Assembly: GCF_022440805.1 (NCBI RefSeq)
Contig: NZ_JAKNTK010000001.1
Location: 2,480,001 to 2,544,000, forward strand
Length of the DNA stretch: 64,000 nt
Reading direction: 5' to 3'
Source: Holdemania massiliensis
Lineage (GTDB): Bacteria; Bacillota_I; Bacilli_A; Erysipelotrichales; Erysipelotrichaceae
In this document: piece by piece, positions 35,701 to 45,065 of the stretch
Position numbering within the stretch: the first letter of the stretch is position 1
Layout: every line of letters begins with the position of its first letter
The notes under the pieces: generated by a model
Seen by the model: the letters and a program-made list of their open reading frames with translations, nothing else
What the model was told of the DNA's origin: nothing
Databases searched by the model: none
Program-made: the position numbers and the translations under genes

Positions 35701-38700
35701 GGAGCTGATCACCCGAATTGAGGAACATTGCGGCGTGCGGTTCAGCGTAGCTGATTTCTATCAATACCGCACCGTCCAAGCTCTGGCCGGCGCCCTTGAA
35801 GGCAGCGCGGCACTGCCCAAATCCGAACCCGAAGGGCAGAAGGCTCCTGAATTGACCGATTATCCGCTGACCTTCCAACAACAGGCAATCTACACACAGC
35901 TGTTAATGAATCCCAAGCAGGACAGCTATCACATGCCCGGATTGTTTCTGCTTCCCGATGGGATTGACTTAGAGCGGCTGAAACAGGCGCTGCGGCAGTT
36001 AGTGGCCGCGGAAGAAACACTCAGGACCTCGTTTCATACGGTTGAAAATGAGATCAGGATGCGGATTGCACAACAGGCTGAACTGAACATCACAGAGCAG
36101 GTTTGGGATGAAAATCTCGATCCGATGACTCTAATTCGGCCGTTTGACCTGCAGAAAGCGCCGTTGATGCACGTGACACTGCTGCTGGGGCAAAACCGGC
36201 GGGGTTTGTGGATCGATACGCATCATCTGATCAGCGATGGTTTGTCGACAATGATCATCCTGCGTAAGCTGGATCACATCATGAGCGGGGAACTATCTCC
36301 GGCGCTGCCGCTGAGCTATAAAGATATCGCCTGGGCGCAGAAGCACCAGGACACCCAGGCAGCGCTGACGTATTGGAAAACGGCGTTGGCTTCACTCCGT
36401 GAGAAAAGCCTGCTGCCAACCGACAAAGGCCTGGAAAAACAAGGGGAGAAAGGGGCTCGGGAACAGCTTGATTTTGATCCAGCGCTGGCTGCGGCCATCC
36501 TGCCCTTTGTCAAGCAGCATCAAATTACGCCTGCGGTCTTCTTTGCCAGCGCCTTCTTCGTGCAGATCACTCGTTGGACTGGCTGTGAAATGAGCTGCGT
36601 TGGAATGCCGGTCAGCGGCCGCCATCGCCGGGAATGGATGGACGTGCCGGGCTTGTTCATGCACACACTGCCTTTAGCCGCTGAAATTTCTCTGGAAATG
36701 ACTGTTTCGCAGCTGTTGAAGCAGGTGCAGACAAAGCTGATCGAGATGCAGGATCACCAAGAGGTTTCCCTGGAACAAATCCTGCGCCAGCTGCCGCATT
36801 CGCAAAGCATTGAAGGTCATTCGCTGTTTGAGATGATGTTTTCGATGCGGCCGATTCCAGACGGCGCCTTTACGCTGCAGAACCAGCCGTTGGTCTGTCT
36901 GCCGATTGAGGATGGGTTAAGCAAATTCGCGCTGACCCTGGAGATCATTCAGACAAAAACCGGTTGGCAGGCGCAGATGGAATATCGCTTAAGCCATTAC
37001 CGCAAAGCGACTATTCAGCTCTATCTGCGCAGCTTCCAGGCGCTGTGTCAAGCCTTGCTGGAAAATATTGATCAGCCGTTATCGCAGCTGAACTGTCTGG
37101 CTGAATCGGATCGCTGGCAGCTGTTGGAAAAACCGAACCGGCTGCGGGTGCCGTATTGGGATCTGCCATTAGACGAGCAGATTGCGCTGCTGGCCAACGC
37201 CGAACCGGAAGCGACGGCGCTGATCTGCGGCCACCAACGCATCACCCGAGGTCAGCTGCAGCAGAAAACAATCCAGATCGCGGGTCTGCTCAGAGAGGTC
37301 AAACCAGGCAGTAAAATTGGGCTGCTTGCGCACCGCTCTGATACCCTGATCGCCGCGATGCTGGCGATCATGCACGCTGGTTGTGCGTATGTGCCGCTGG
37401 ATCCGCAGTTTCCTGATTCACGGATCGCAACAATGCTCCAACAGGCTGAGGCTGCGGCCGTGCTCGCGGAACCTTCGCTGATTCAGCGCATCGAAGCAAA
37501 ATTTCATCCGATCGCTCTGATCGTAAAGGATTCCCCTGCCGGCTGGATAAATAATCCTGTACGTTCTATGGAAGACGATCATTATGTCTTGTTCACTTCC
37601 GGTTCGACCGGCAAGCCCAAAGGCGTGCGGATCACTCACCGCAATACCGCGGCGTTTCTGGAATCCATGCGTCCGCTCATTCAAGCCTGTGATACAGTTC
37701 TGTGCTCCACCAATCCGGTGTTCGATGTGTTCTTAACGGAAAGCTTAGTGCCGCTGGCCTTGGGACAGACCGTCGTCATGGCCCAGGATGAAGAAACCCT
37801 GCTGCCATGGAAGCTGGCGGAGCTGATTCAAAAGGAACATTGCGAGCTGATTCAGTTCACGCCGACCCGCATGCAGATGAATCTGGCAGATGCTGCCTTC
37901 TGCACAAGCCTGGCTCAGGTCAAGGTCATCATTCATGTCGGCGAAGTTCTTTCGCCGCTCACCGTTGCCAAAACCAAAACGCTGACGCAGGCGCGGATTT
38001 ATAATTGCTACGGACCGACGGAAACGACCGTCTATGCCTCCGCCAAAGAGGTTTCCCACTCCGCCGTGACCATCGGTCAGCCGCTGGCCAACATGCAGAT
38101 TGAAATCTTAGATTCCATGGGAAACCGCTGTCTGCCGATGCAGACCGGACAATTGTGGATCGGCGGCGAAGGCGTGGGGCCGGGTTATCTGAACAATCCG
38201 GAAGCTACCGCCGCGGTTTTCTGCCAGCGGCAAAATCAGAAGTGGTATAACAGCGGCGATCTGGCGCGCGTCAACAGCGATGGCGAACTGGAATATGAAG
38301 GACGTCGGGACAGTCAGATCAAATTCAACGGCCATCGGATTGAATTGGAAGAAATTCAGTCCGTGCTGCTGCAGCAGCCCCAATATCGCGATGCGGTCGT
38401 GATCGCCGAACAGAAAGACGGCGAAGTCTGTGCGCTGCATGGCTTTGTTCTGAGTGATCAGCCAGTCGATCCCGATTGGGCTAAACCGCTGCAGGCTCAG
38501 CTGCCTGCCTATATGATTCCGGCGACCTTAACGGCGCTGAAACAGCTGCCGCTGACCGCTTCCGGCAAAGTTGACCGCCAAGCCTTAAGTCAACAGATTC
38601 CTATATTGCAGCCGGCCCAGGTTCCTGCAGTGCCGCAGGAAGATGAGCTAAGCGGCTTGTGGCGGCAAATTCTGAAAGTTCCAGTCCTTGATCCGGATCG

Positions 38701-39976
38701 TTCCTTCTTTGATCTGGGCGGCAGCTCGCTGCAGGCGTTGATGTTATTAACGGAATATTACCGCCGCGACTGGCCGATGACGCTGGAGGAATTCTACCGC
38801 AGCCCTTCGCTCAGCCAGCAGCGCCGGCTGCTGCGGCAGGCCGCTGAACCGGCTGTCACACCAGAAAGTTTCACACCGCAGAAAATAACGCCGGCCGATC
38901 AGGCACCGGTCAATCTGGACGTCGTGTTAATCAGCGGCGGCAGCGGCTACTTTGGTCTGCATCTGATCCAGGCGCTCTTTGACCTGAAACTTTCTTCCAG
39001 GATCTTTGTTTTAAGCCGGCAGGACCGCAGCGTTGTGTTGGAGAAAGCCGCGCAGCTTTTAGGTCAGGACTGGGTTGCAAAACATCAGGCCAAACTCGTT
39101 TGTCTGAAAGCCGATCTGCACGATCCGCAGCTGGGACTTTCAGCTTCGGCCTACGCGCTGATCACCTCCCAGATCACCTGCGTCATTCACAGCGCGGCTG
39201 AGGTTCGTCACTATGGACAGCGTGAACAATTCCTGCGCGCCAATGTCGAAGCCACGGAAACGATGCTCGCCGCCGCGCGCCAGGCGCATGTGCCGTTCAT
39301 CCATGTTTCAACGCTTAGCTTATGCGGTACAGTTTTAAAAGCTCAGCCGCAGCAGCCGGCGGTCTTTACTGAAACGGATCTGGACATCGGACAAAACTGG
39401 CAGGATAATCTTTACATAGAATCCAAGTTTATGGCTGAACAGCGTGTGCTGGCAGCTCGCGATGAAGGGGTGCCGGTGCGGATTCTGCGCTTAGGCCGCT
39501 TGGTCGGACGTCACACCGACGGCCAGTTCCAGCTCGCTTACCAGGACAACGCATTCTGGCGGATTTGTCAGGGACTGCTTCAGGTCGGGATGCTGCCGGC
39601 GGCATTGGCGGAGACGCGAGTGGAAGTAACCGCTGTGGACGAATGCGCCCGGGCTGCCGCTTTGATCTGTACGACACCTCTGAGCGTCGCGCATCTGGCC
39701 AATCCCAACACGCTGACGTTTAAAGAAATTTTCTACGATCTGCCGCAGGTCAGCGACGCCCAGTTTCACCAACAGCTGAAGACAAGGCAGAAACACGACG
39801 CGCTGCTGGGCAGTCTGATTGAAGAAATGAACGCGCTCCAAAAACAGCCGCCGCAGATTCAGGCGGACTGCACGCTGACCCTGAATGCCCTGCGTCAGGT
39901 TGGATTTACGTGGAGTATCCCCGATCCGGACAAGGAACTGCGCAGCCATCGAACAAAGCGAGGTGAAAGCGAATGA
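32738..39976 (+). CDS. Non-ribosomal peptide synthetase, C-A-T-C-A-T-R, dipeptide aldehyde type
   Basis: A 2,412-residue synthetase predicted to build an N-acyl dipeptide and release it reductively. Domains in order: condensation 1 (HHLISDG at 139-145), adenylation 1 ('YTSGTTGNPKG' from residue 605), carrier 1 (GGDSL, Ser984), condensation 2 (HHLISDG at 1162-1168), adenylation 2 ('FTSGSTGKPKG' near 1619), carrier 2 (GGSSL, Ser1997) and an NAD(P)-dependent thioester reductase ('SGGSGYFG' from 2066; YIESK with Tyr2226/Lys2230). All key residues are intact. There is no epimerase or thioesterase. An N-terminal C domain with no A-T before it usually means that an acyl group is loaded first; the ligase and carrier downstream fit that. 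Stop overlaps the kinase start (ATGA). Confidence 0.95.
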   Translation: MKNNAMKNAMFELSVSQQNIWNLEQALPNTPINNICTTLLIEQIFDSEALQRVLNAIILHDETLRMRLVFEENEPRQFFAQPQTQRFPLFDFTHSDEEGLKNWEETVTRQPMTLIDSPLIQFYCFQTGENSGGLLIKAHHLISDGWTQVLLSNRIARLYLKALDQEELTEEPLTPYREHLRSEQTYLSSSRCRQDRAFWAEKAPLMTESLVLKEAASPQLSRIGQRRTYVISEKLGHQIHAFCTQQRLAPFSVMMLALAVFLSRLSHEKKLTIGVPVINRATFAEKQASGMYVSTLPFPCEIDENWTRDAFYQYLTDSWFTLLRHQKYPLTEILRLVRAENPQTQSLFRIALSYQNSMVYRSEKAAVRFQGRWHYSGWQNEDLCLHLSNREDVHQFMIDYDYLSQLFMPSEIDLIHQCLMEILKDALNHPEKPLWKLGLLQEPQENKVLFQFNAIPAAPLPESSLTARWQRIVRESAQRAACIEAGNRIRYDQLDHQARQLAGALAQQVPAGSRIVLLIERSSALLTAMVSVFLHQSLWITLDPSQPVSRIQDLLTQSKPDLILADPDLAQKLDPQKQWRWLAPSAQAEKLTLDQELGNDAYILYTSGTTGNPKGVRVGQTSLLNFIENMASIYPQKAVLSICNPAFDAFLIESLGALLNGRTIVIADDRQALDPQALAQLIRSYGVGMISTTPSRLQAYLYNTAFRQAVKGLDCLLCGGEKFPAALLQQLQRLTPAKIYNQYGPSEATIGVSLKQLNQCRQITAGKPMPGCQLYVLDQHQQPLPWGLTGDLYLSGVCLARGYDGNPTLTSQCFIDHPFIYGQKLYRTGDRACWTEEGEIVIAGRSDEQIKLNGWRIDPQEIADLLCRSTPIRSAAVVRWPQFQGLIAYYVSDEPYPEAQLRQVLADKLPPVMIPTFFIPLSELPMTANGKLDRKRLPLPQRSADSVLQPQTDLQRWLLEACQTLLEQPQMQLDSDYFAMGGDSLKAMELITRIEEHCGVRFSVADFYQYRTVQALAGALEGSAALPKSEPEGQKAPELTDYPLTFQQQAIYTQLLMNPKQDSYHMPGLFLLPDGIDLERLKQALRQLVAAEETLRTSFHTVENEIRMRIAQQAELNITEQVWDENLDPMTLIRPFDLQKAPLMHVTLLLGQNRRGLWIDTHHLISDGLSTMIILRKLDHIMSGELSPALPLSYKDIAWAQKHQDTQAALTYWKTALASLREKSLLPTDKGLEKQGEKGAREQLDFDPALAAAILPFVKQHQITPAVFFASAFFVQITRWTGCEMSCVGMPVSGRHRREWMDVPGLFMHTLPLAAEISLEMTVSQLLKQVQTKLIEMQDHQEVSLEQILRQLPHSQSIEGHSLFEMMFSMRPIPDGAFTLQNQPLVCLPIEDGLSKFALTLEIIQTKTGWQAQMEYRLSHYRKATIQLYLRSFQALCQALLENIDQPLSQLNCLAESDRWQLLEKPNRLRVPYWDLPLDEQIALLANAEPEATALICGHQRITRGQLQQKTIQIAGLLREVKPGSKIGLLAHRSDTLIAAMLAIMHAGCAYVPLDPQFPDSRIATMLQQAEAAAVLAEPSLIQRIEAKFHPIALIVKDSPAGWINNPVRSMEDDHYVLFTSGSTGKPKGVRITHRNTAAFLESMRPLIQACDTVLCSTNPVFDVFLTESLVPLALGQTVVMAQDEETLLPWKLAELIQKEHCELIQFTPTRMQMNLADAAFCTSLAQVKVIIHVGEVLSPLTVAKTKTLTQARIYNCYGPTETTVYASAKEVSHSAVTIGQPLANMQIEILDSMGNRCLPMQTGQLWIGGEGVGPGYLNNPEATAAVFCQRQNQKWYNSGDLARVNSDGELEYEGRRDSQIKFNGHRIELEEIQSVLLQQPQYRDAVVIAEQKDGEVCALHGFVLSDQPVDPDWAKPLQAQLPAYMIPATLTALKQLPLTASGKVDRQALSQQIPILQPAQVPAVPQEDELSGLWRQILKVPVLDPDRSFFDLGGSSLQALMLLTEYYRRDWPMTLEEFYRSPSLSQQRRLLRQAAEPAVTPESFTPQKITPADQAPVNLDVVLISGGSGYFGLHLIQALFDLKLSSRIFVLSRQDRSVVLEKAAQLLGQDWVAKHQAKLVCLKADLHDPQLGLSASAYALITSQITCVIHSAAEVRHYGQREQFLRANVEATETMLAAARQAHVPFIHVSTLSLCGTVLKAQPQQPAVFTETDLDIGQNWQDNLYIESKFMAEQRVLAARDEGVPVRILRLGRLVGRHTDGQFQLAYQDNAFWRICQGLLQVGMLPAALAETRVEVTAVDECARAAALICTTPLSVAHLANPNTLTFKEIFYDLPQVSDAQFHQQLKTRQKHDALLGSLIEEMNALQKQPPQIQADCTLTLNALRQVGFTWSIPDPDKELRSHRTKRGESE

Positions 39977-41847
39977 TTTCCAATACGGCTTTAATGACGT
40001 TTTACATTTCCATCATCGGCCTGGTGATGATCATCTCCCGCAATCTCAGAACCAACCGCTCCCATCTGATCAATAAAATTTATGCGCTGCTGGCACTGGC
40101 GCTGATCGAATGGATGATGGCGCTGATCGGCATGCGCTTTTCACGGCCGGATGATCAGATCGCGCTTTACTGTTGGGATGCGCTGTCCAATCTCGGCGTT
40201 TCCCTAACCCCGGTGCTGTCGCTTCTGATCGCGATTGTCTTTGTCCGCCATTACGCCCGTCTGCCGAAAAAGACGGCCTGGCTGTTTGTGATTCCGTTGC
40301 TGACCAACATCATGATCTGGACCAATCCGCTGCACCATCTGCATTACCGACAGTTCAGTGTGATCGCCAGCGAAGTGGTGTTCGGGCCGTACATGCTGAT
40401 CAGCGGCGGCTACAGTTATCTTTGCATGCTGCTGTCCATTCTGATCATCATGAACTTTGCTTTTAAAAGTCATAACTCACTGTATATGCGCCAGGCTCTG
40501 CTCTTTTCGCTGGGCAACCTGATTCCCTTTGCCGTCAGTATGCTGGCGACGTTCAAGATTCTCAACCTGAGCATTGCGGCGACGCCGATCAGCTTTGTCT
40601 TTACGGTAATCTTTCACGGCATCGCGATTGAAAGGCTGAATTTTCTCAACATCACCCCGATTGCCACCCAGCACATCCTCGATTGGATCTCCGATGGTTA
40701 TCTGATCCTCAGCGATACCGGCCTGGTGCTCAATTACAATCAGCCGTTTGCAGATATCTTCGGACAACGCTGCGGGATTCTGGTCAACCGCTCGCTCAAG
40801 GACATTCAGATTCCGGAAGACAACGCCGCCCAGACCGCGATCCGCAACCTGATCAGCTCGGTCGATTCTGCCCGTGACAGCGGCAGTACGATCGTTTATG
40901 AACAATCGATTGTCAACGGTGGTCAGATGTATTACTACATGGTCGAAATCACACCGTTAAAGATCGACGATACCATCGCCGGCTTCAGCGTCATCTATAA
41001 AAATGTCACGACGCTCAAGGAAAGCATGCAGAAGCTGCAGAAATCCCAAAAACAGATGATGGAGCGCGAACGGCTGGCGACCCTGGGACAGATGGTCGGC
41101 GGCATCGCGCACAATCTGAAAACACCGATCATGTCGATTTCCGGGGCGCTCAGCGCGATGGAGGACCTGGTGCGCGAATGTGAAGAAAGCTTCGGTGATC
41201 CGGAAGTCACAGCCGCCGATTATCGTGAAATCAGCGGTGAAATGACCGACTGGATTCGCCGCTGCAAGGACTCCTGCGCTTACATGTCGGATATTATCAC
41301 GGCCGTCAAGGGTCAGGCCGCCAACATGAACGCCTCGGAAAAAGTGGCGTTTACCGCAGAAGAGCTGATCCGTCGGACAACGCTGCTGATGCGGCATGAA
41401 TTAACTGTCAGCGGCTGCCGTCTGATCACCGACAACCAAACCGCGCCGACCGTCTTGCTGCACGGCGACATCAACAATCTCGTTCAGGTCGTCAACAACT
41501 TCGTCGCCAATGCGATCGACGCCCAGCTGCCCGAAGGCGATCACACGATCACACTGACTGTCAAGGAGCAGCAGGGCAATCTGATTTTAACGGTCAGCGA
41601 TCATGGCAGCGGCATTCAGGACAGCGTCCGCCGGCATTTGCTCAACGAAATGGTCACATCCAAGGGAGCGGCCGGGGCAGGACTGGGCATATACATGTCC
41701 AAAGCCTTGATTCAGGGTAAATTCGACGGCGAGCTGTGGTTTGACGACAACCCTGGCGGAGGGGCGGTCTTCGGCTTTACCATTCCGCTGTCTTCCGAAA
41801 CTGCGGAAGACAGCGCAGACATTCAGGAAAGGAGGGATTGGGCTTGA
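39973..41847 (+). CDS. Sensor histidine kinase with multi-TM N-terminus and PAS domain
   Basis: A 624-residue kinase. About seven hydrophobic segments fill residues 5-225 (7TM-type input domain), followed by a PAS-like domain (about 230-345, 'SDGYLILSDTGLVLNYNQPF'), a coiled segment, the dimerisation/phosphoacceptor helix with His380 in 'GGIAHNLKTPIMS', and a HATPase_c domain ('FVANAIDA', 'DHGSGIQ', 'GAAGAGLGIYMSK'). A membrane-embedded sensor without a large external domain suits a lipophilic or membrane-delivered signal. It is translationally coupled to the NRPS before it and overlaps the response-regulator start after it, so this is a cluster-encoded two-component system. The actual ligand is unknown. 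Confidence 0.92.
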   Translation: MISNTALMTFYISIIGLVMIISRNLRTNRSHLINKIYALLALALIEWMMALIGMRFSRPDDQIALYCWDALSNLGVSLTPVLSLLIAIVFVRHYARLPKKTAWLFVIPLLTNIMIWTNPLHHLHYRQFSVIASEVVFGPYMLISGGYSYLCMLLSILIIMNFAFKSHNSLYMRQALLFSLGNLIPFAVSMLATFKILNLSIAATPISFVFTVIFHGIAIERLNFLNITPIATQHILDWISDGYLILSDTGLVLNYNQPFADIFGQRCGILVNRSLKDIQIPEDNAAQTAIRNLISSVDSARDSGSTIVYEQSIVNGGQMYYYMVEITPLKIDDTIAGFSVIYKNVTTLKESMQKLQKSQKQMMERERLATLGQMVGGIAHNLKTPIMSISGALSAMEDLVRECEESFGDPEVTAADYREISGEMTDWIRRCKDSCAYMSDIITAVKGQAANMNASEKVAFTAEELIRRTTLLMRHELTVSGCRLITDNQTAPTVLLHGDINNLVQVVNNFVANAIDAQLPEGDHTITLTVKEQQGNLILTVSDHGSGIQDSVRRHLLNEMVTSKGAAGAGLGIYMSKALIQGKFDGELWFDDNPGGGAVFGFTIPLSSETAEDSADIQERRDWA

Positions 41848-43379
41848 GAAAAAATCGCAAAGGCGCCGTTTCCAACGAATTTCGGCTGTTGGTTCTCGAT
41901 GATGATGAAATGATCACCCTGGCGCTGCGTTCTTATTTTCAGGGCAGCGGCTATCAGGTAGAGATCGAAAGCGATCCGCTGAAAGCCATTGAACGTGTCC
42001 GGCAGGAACATTTTGATATCCTGCTGCTGGACTTTTTAATGAGTCCGATCTGCGGCGATAAGGTCGTCGAACAAATCCGGCAGTTTAATCATGAACTGTT
42101 CATTATTCTTCTGACAGGACATAAGGATCTGGCGCCGCCGGTCAAGACGATCCGGGAATTGGATATTCAGGGTTATTATGAGAAAAGCGACAAATTCGAC
42201 CAGCTGGAGCTGCTTGTCGAATCGTGTGTGAAATCCATTCGGCAGATGCGCACAATCCGCAGCTATCGCGACGGCTTAGGCGAAATCGTTGCCGATATGC
42301 CGCTTTTAGTGGAAGAAAAAAATCTGTCGCAGCTGATCCCGCTGATCGTCAGTCAGACCCGTTCACTGACCCGGCAGGATAATGTCTTCGTGCTGCTCAA
42401 TCCGTTAACCGTACCGCAGGTCAGTGAGAAGCTGACGTTAGTGTCCTCCTTGATGCTCAGCGGCAGCGGCGATTATTCGCTCGATGCGACGCAGTTCATG
42501 AAACGGCATTTCCCCCGCTTTCTGCCGCTGATCCAGGCCGCCAAGCTGCAGGGAACAGCCGCGCTGCAGGATCAGCAGCTGGTGCTGCCGTTAAAGGATG
42601 AGAACGAGCAGTTTCTCGGCGTGATCGGCGTTGACTTTGATGAATTGCCGTCCGCCACGGTCATCCAGCTGATGGAAGCCTATGGTCACCAGGCTTCCTC
42701 GGCAGTCGCCAGCACCTATCTGCATACGCTGCTGCAGGACAAAAACAAGGAACTGCAGGAAACCAATCAGCTGTTGAAAGAAAACTACATGCAGACGATC
42801 ACCGCAGTCCGGTTAATGGTCGAAGCCAAGGATATCTATACCCGCGGTCATTCCGATCGCGTCAGCTATTACACACTGCTTTTGGCCCGCCGTCAGATCA
42901 GCGACAAAGACCAGCTGGAAAAAATTCGGCTGGCCGGCCTGTTCCATGATGTCGGCAAGATCGGCGTACCGGATTCCATCTTAAGCAAACGCGGCCCGCT
43001 GGATGAAGAAGAATATCAAGCGATCCGGCGGCATTCGGCGCTGGGTTATGAAATTTTATCGACGATGTCGTTCTTCCAGGATATCGCTAAGATTGTGCGC
43101 AGCCATCATGAACGCTGGGATGGTCAGGGCTATCCGGATCATCTGCCCGGCACGGCGATTCCCCTGGCTTCGCGGATGATCGCCGTCGCCGATGCTTTTG
43201 ACGCGATGACCTCGTTTCGCTCCTACCGCAGCTGTTTGTCGATGGAACAGGCCCGCGCCGAGCTAATCCGCAACAAAGGCACGCAATTCGACCCACAGCT
43301 GGTCGATGAGTTTCTGGAAATTCTGCAGGGCTATGATGAAATTCGTTCCCAACTGGAATGGACTTTCCATGAGCTTTAG
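41844..43379 (+). CDS. Response regulator with HD-GYP c-di-GMP phosphodiesterase domain
   Basis: About 511 residues. N-terminal receiver domain with acidic pocket 'VLDDDEM' and phosphoacceptor Asp in 'ILLLDFLM'; a middle GAF-like region (about 150-310) and a short coiled coil; then a complete HD-GYP domain: 'GHSDRVSYY', 'LFHDVGKIGVPDSIL', 'HSALGYEIL', 'SHHERWDGQGYPD' and 'VADAFDAMTSFRSYR'. The motifs needed for metal-dependent c-di-GMP hydrolysis are intact. TTG41844 is preferred over TTG41838 because GGAGGG ends 7 bases before it. It overlaps the kinase stop and so is the obvious cognate regulator. It has no DNA-binding domain. Confidence 0.92.
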   Translation: MRKNRKGAVSNEFRLLVLDDDEMITLALRSYFQGSGYQVEIESDPLKAIERVRQEHFDILLLDFLMSPICGDKVVEQIRQFNHELFIILLTGHKDLAPPVKTIRELDIQGYYEKSDKFDQLELLVESCVKSIRQMRTIRSYRDGLGEIVADMPLLVEEKNLSQLIPLIVSQTRSLTRQDNVFVLLNPLTVPQVSEKLTLVSSLMLSGSGDYSLDATQFMKRHFPRFLPLIQAAKLQGTAALQDQQLVLPLKDENEQFLGVIGVDFDELPSATVIQLMEAYGHQASSAVASTYLHTLLQDKNKELQETNQLLKENYMQTITAVRLMVEAKDIYTRGHSDRVSYYTLLLARRQISDKDQLEKIRLAGLFHDVGKIGVPDSILSKRGPLDEEEYQAIRRHSALGYEILSTMSFFQDIAKIVRSHHERWDGQGYPDHLPGTAIPLASRMIAVADAFDAMTSFRSYRSCLSMEQARAELIRNKGTQFDPQLVDEFLEILQGYDEIRSQLEWTFHEL

Positions 43380-43394
43380 AAAGGAGATGTCCTG

Positions 43395-45065
43395 ATGCGA
43401 ACTTATCCGAACTATCCCGCTGACACTTACCCTACTTTCCGGTGTTATCTGGAAGGCATCAAAACCCAATTTGGCGCGCGGGATGCGATTGTCAGCTTCT
43501 CCCCTCGGGGTGAACGCTTCAGCCGCACCTACAAGCAGCTGGCGGAAGACGTACAGACCCTCAGCGAAGCGTTTCGGCTGTTTCTGCCGGAAGGCCATGC
43601 CGCGATTCTCAGTGAAAACAGCTACGGCTGGCTGATCACCTATCTGGCGCTGATCCTCAGCGGCCGCACCGCCGTCTGTATAGATACCGAGCAGCCGGAA
43701 GAAATTTTAACCGAAATGATCCGGCACACAGACTGCACCACCGTCTTTGTTTCCCCGGCCTTCCTGCCTTTGACTGACTCGCTGCGGCGCCAATGCCCCA
43801 AGCTGCAGAAGGTTCTGCGGCTGAGCTACGATGAAGACGACAGTTTAAAAGCACTGTGGCTGAAAGGTTTGTCGCTGGTCCGCGAACATCAGGGTGACTG
43901 GTCTTTTCCTGATCATGACGGCAGCTTCACGGCCTCGATTGTCTACACCTCCGGTACGACCAGCGTTTCCAAACCGGTCATGCTGAGTGAAGCCGGGATT
44001 CTGCTCAATGCCGCCGACTCGATGCGCTTAGTCAGCATCGCGGATACGATGTATACCTCGCTGCCCTTCTATCACACTTACGGTCTGACCTGTTCAGTCA
44101 TCAACATTCTGCTTCATGGTTCGACGCTGTGCATCAACGGATCATTGAAAACCATGCTTCGGGATTTGAAGACCTTTGCACCGGAAAACATGATGGCCGT
44201 TCCGCTGATTGTTGAAATGATGCATCAAAATATCTGGCGGACGTTAAAAAATCAAGGCCAGGAAGCCAAGATGCGAAACTATCTGAAACTCTATCGGATT
44301 GTCCATCGGTTCGGCTTTCGGCCCTTCCCTGCCTTCTTAAAGCCGATCCGGGAAGCCTTCGGCGGCCGGCTGAACATGATCGTCTGCGGCGGAGCGCATC
44401 TGTCGGAAACGATCGGATTAGAAATGGAAGCCTTCGGCTTTCAGATCATTCAGGGCTACGGGATTACCGAATGCTCGCCGCTCATCAGCGTCAACCGCAA
44501 TCTCGACAGCCGCGTCGATACCGTCGGCCATGTTCTGCCGGGCATTGAACTGCGCTTAATTCAGGGGGAGATCGCCGTGCGCGGAACCTCGGTGATGCAG
44601 GGCTATTATAAAAATGAAGCACTGAGCCAAGAAGTCTTTGATCAGGGCTGGTTTCTAACCGGGGATCTGGGCAGTCTGGATTCCCGCGGTCATCTGCGCA
44701 TTACCGGCCGGAAAAAGAATCTGATCGTCTTTAAAAACGGCAAGAAAGTTTCACCCGAGGAAATCGAACAGCAGCTGATTCCGCTGCCGTTAGTCAAAGA
44801 AGTGATGGCCTACGGCATGGCGGCGTCGGAAAATCCCGACGATGTCCGGCTGACGGTCATGATCTACCCGGATCCGCAGGCCACGGAAGGCATGTCCGCT
44901 TATGAAATTCTGGAGCAGCTGCAGGCCGATGTCGATCAGGTCAACCAGCAGCTGCCTTCCTACAAGCAGATTCAGATGATCAAGCTGCGGGAAACCGAAT
45001 TTGAAAAAACAGCGACCCGCAAGATTAAGCGGACGCTGATGCCGGAAAGGAGAAGTGAAGCATGA
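43395..45065 (+). CDS. Acyl-adenylating ligase (AMP-binding), probable acyl-ACP loading enzyme
   Basis: A 556-residue adenylate-forming enzyme. The A3 phosphate loop reads 'YTSGTTSVSKPVMLS', unusual because the normal Gly after TSGTT and the Gly after Lys are replaced by Ser and Pro. Other signatures are standard: 'QGYGITECSPLISVN', 'FLTGDLGSLDSRGHLRITG' and 'RKKNLIVFKNGKKVSPEE'. A probable catalytic Lys lies near the C-terminus (FEKTATRKIKR). AGAAAGGAGATG provides the ribosome-binding site. It overlaps the carrier-protein gene by four bases. The most economical role is activation of a fatty or other carboxylic acid and transfer to the adjacent ACP; a free-standing acyl-CoA synthetase is the alternative. 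Confidence 0.88.
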   Translation: MRTYPNYPADTYPTFRCYLEGIKTQFGARDAIVSFSPRGERFSRTYKQLAEDVQTLSEAFRLFLPEGHAAILSENSYGWLITYLALILSGRTAVCIDTEQPEEILTEMIRHTDCTTVFVSPAFLPLTDSLRRQCPKLQKVLRLSYDEDDSLKALWLKGLSLVREHQGDWSFPDHDGSFTASIVYTSGTTSVSKPVMLSEAGILLNAADSMRLVSIADTMYTSLPFYHTYGLTCSVINILLHGSTLCINGSLKTMLRDLKTFAPENMMAVPLIVEMMHQNIWRTLKNQGQEAKMRNYLKLYRIVHRFGFRPFPAFLKPIREAFGGRLNMIVCGGAHLSETIGLEMEAFGFQIIQGYGITECSPLISVNRNLDSRVDTVGHVLPGIELRLIQGEIAVRGTSVMQGYYKNEALSQEVFDQGWFLTGDLGSLDSRGHLRITGRKKNLIVFKNGKKVSPEEIEQQLIPLPLVKEVMAYGMAASENPDDVRLTVMIYPDPQATEGMSAYEILEQLQADVDQVNQQLPSYKQIQMIKLRETEFEKTATRKIKRTLMPERRSEA

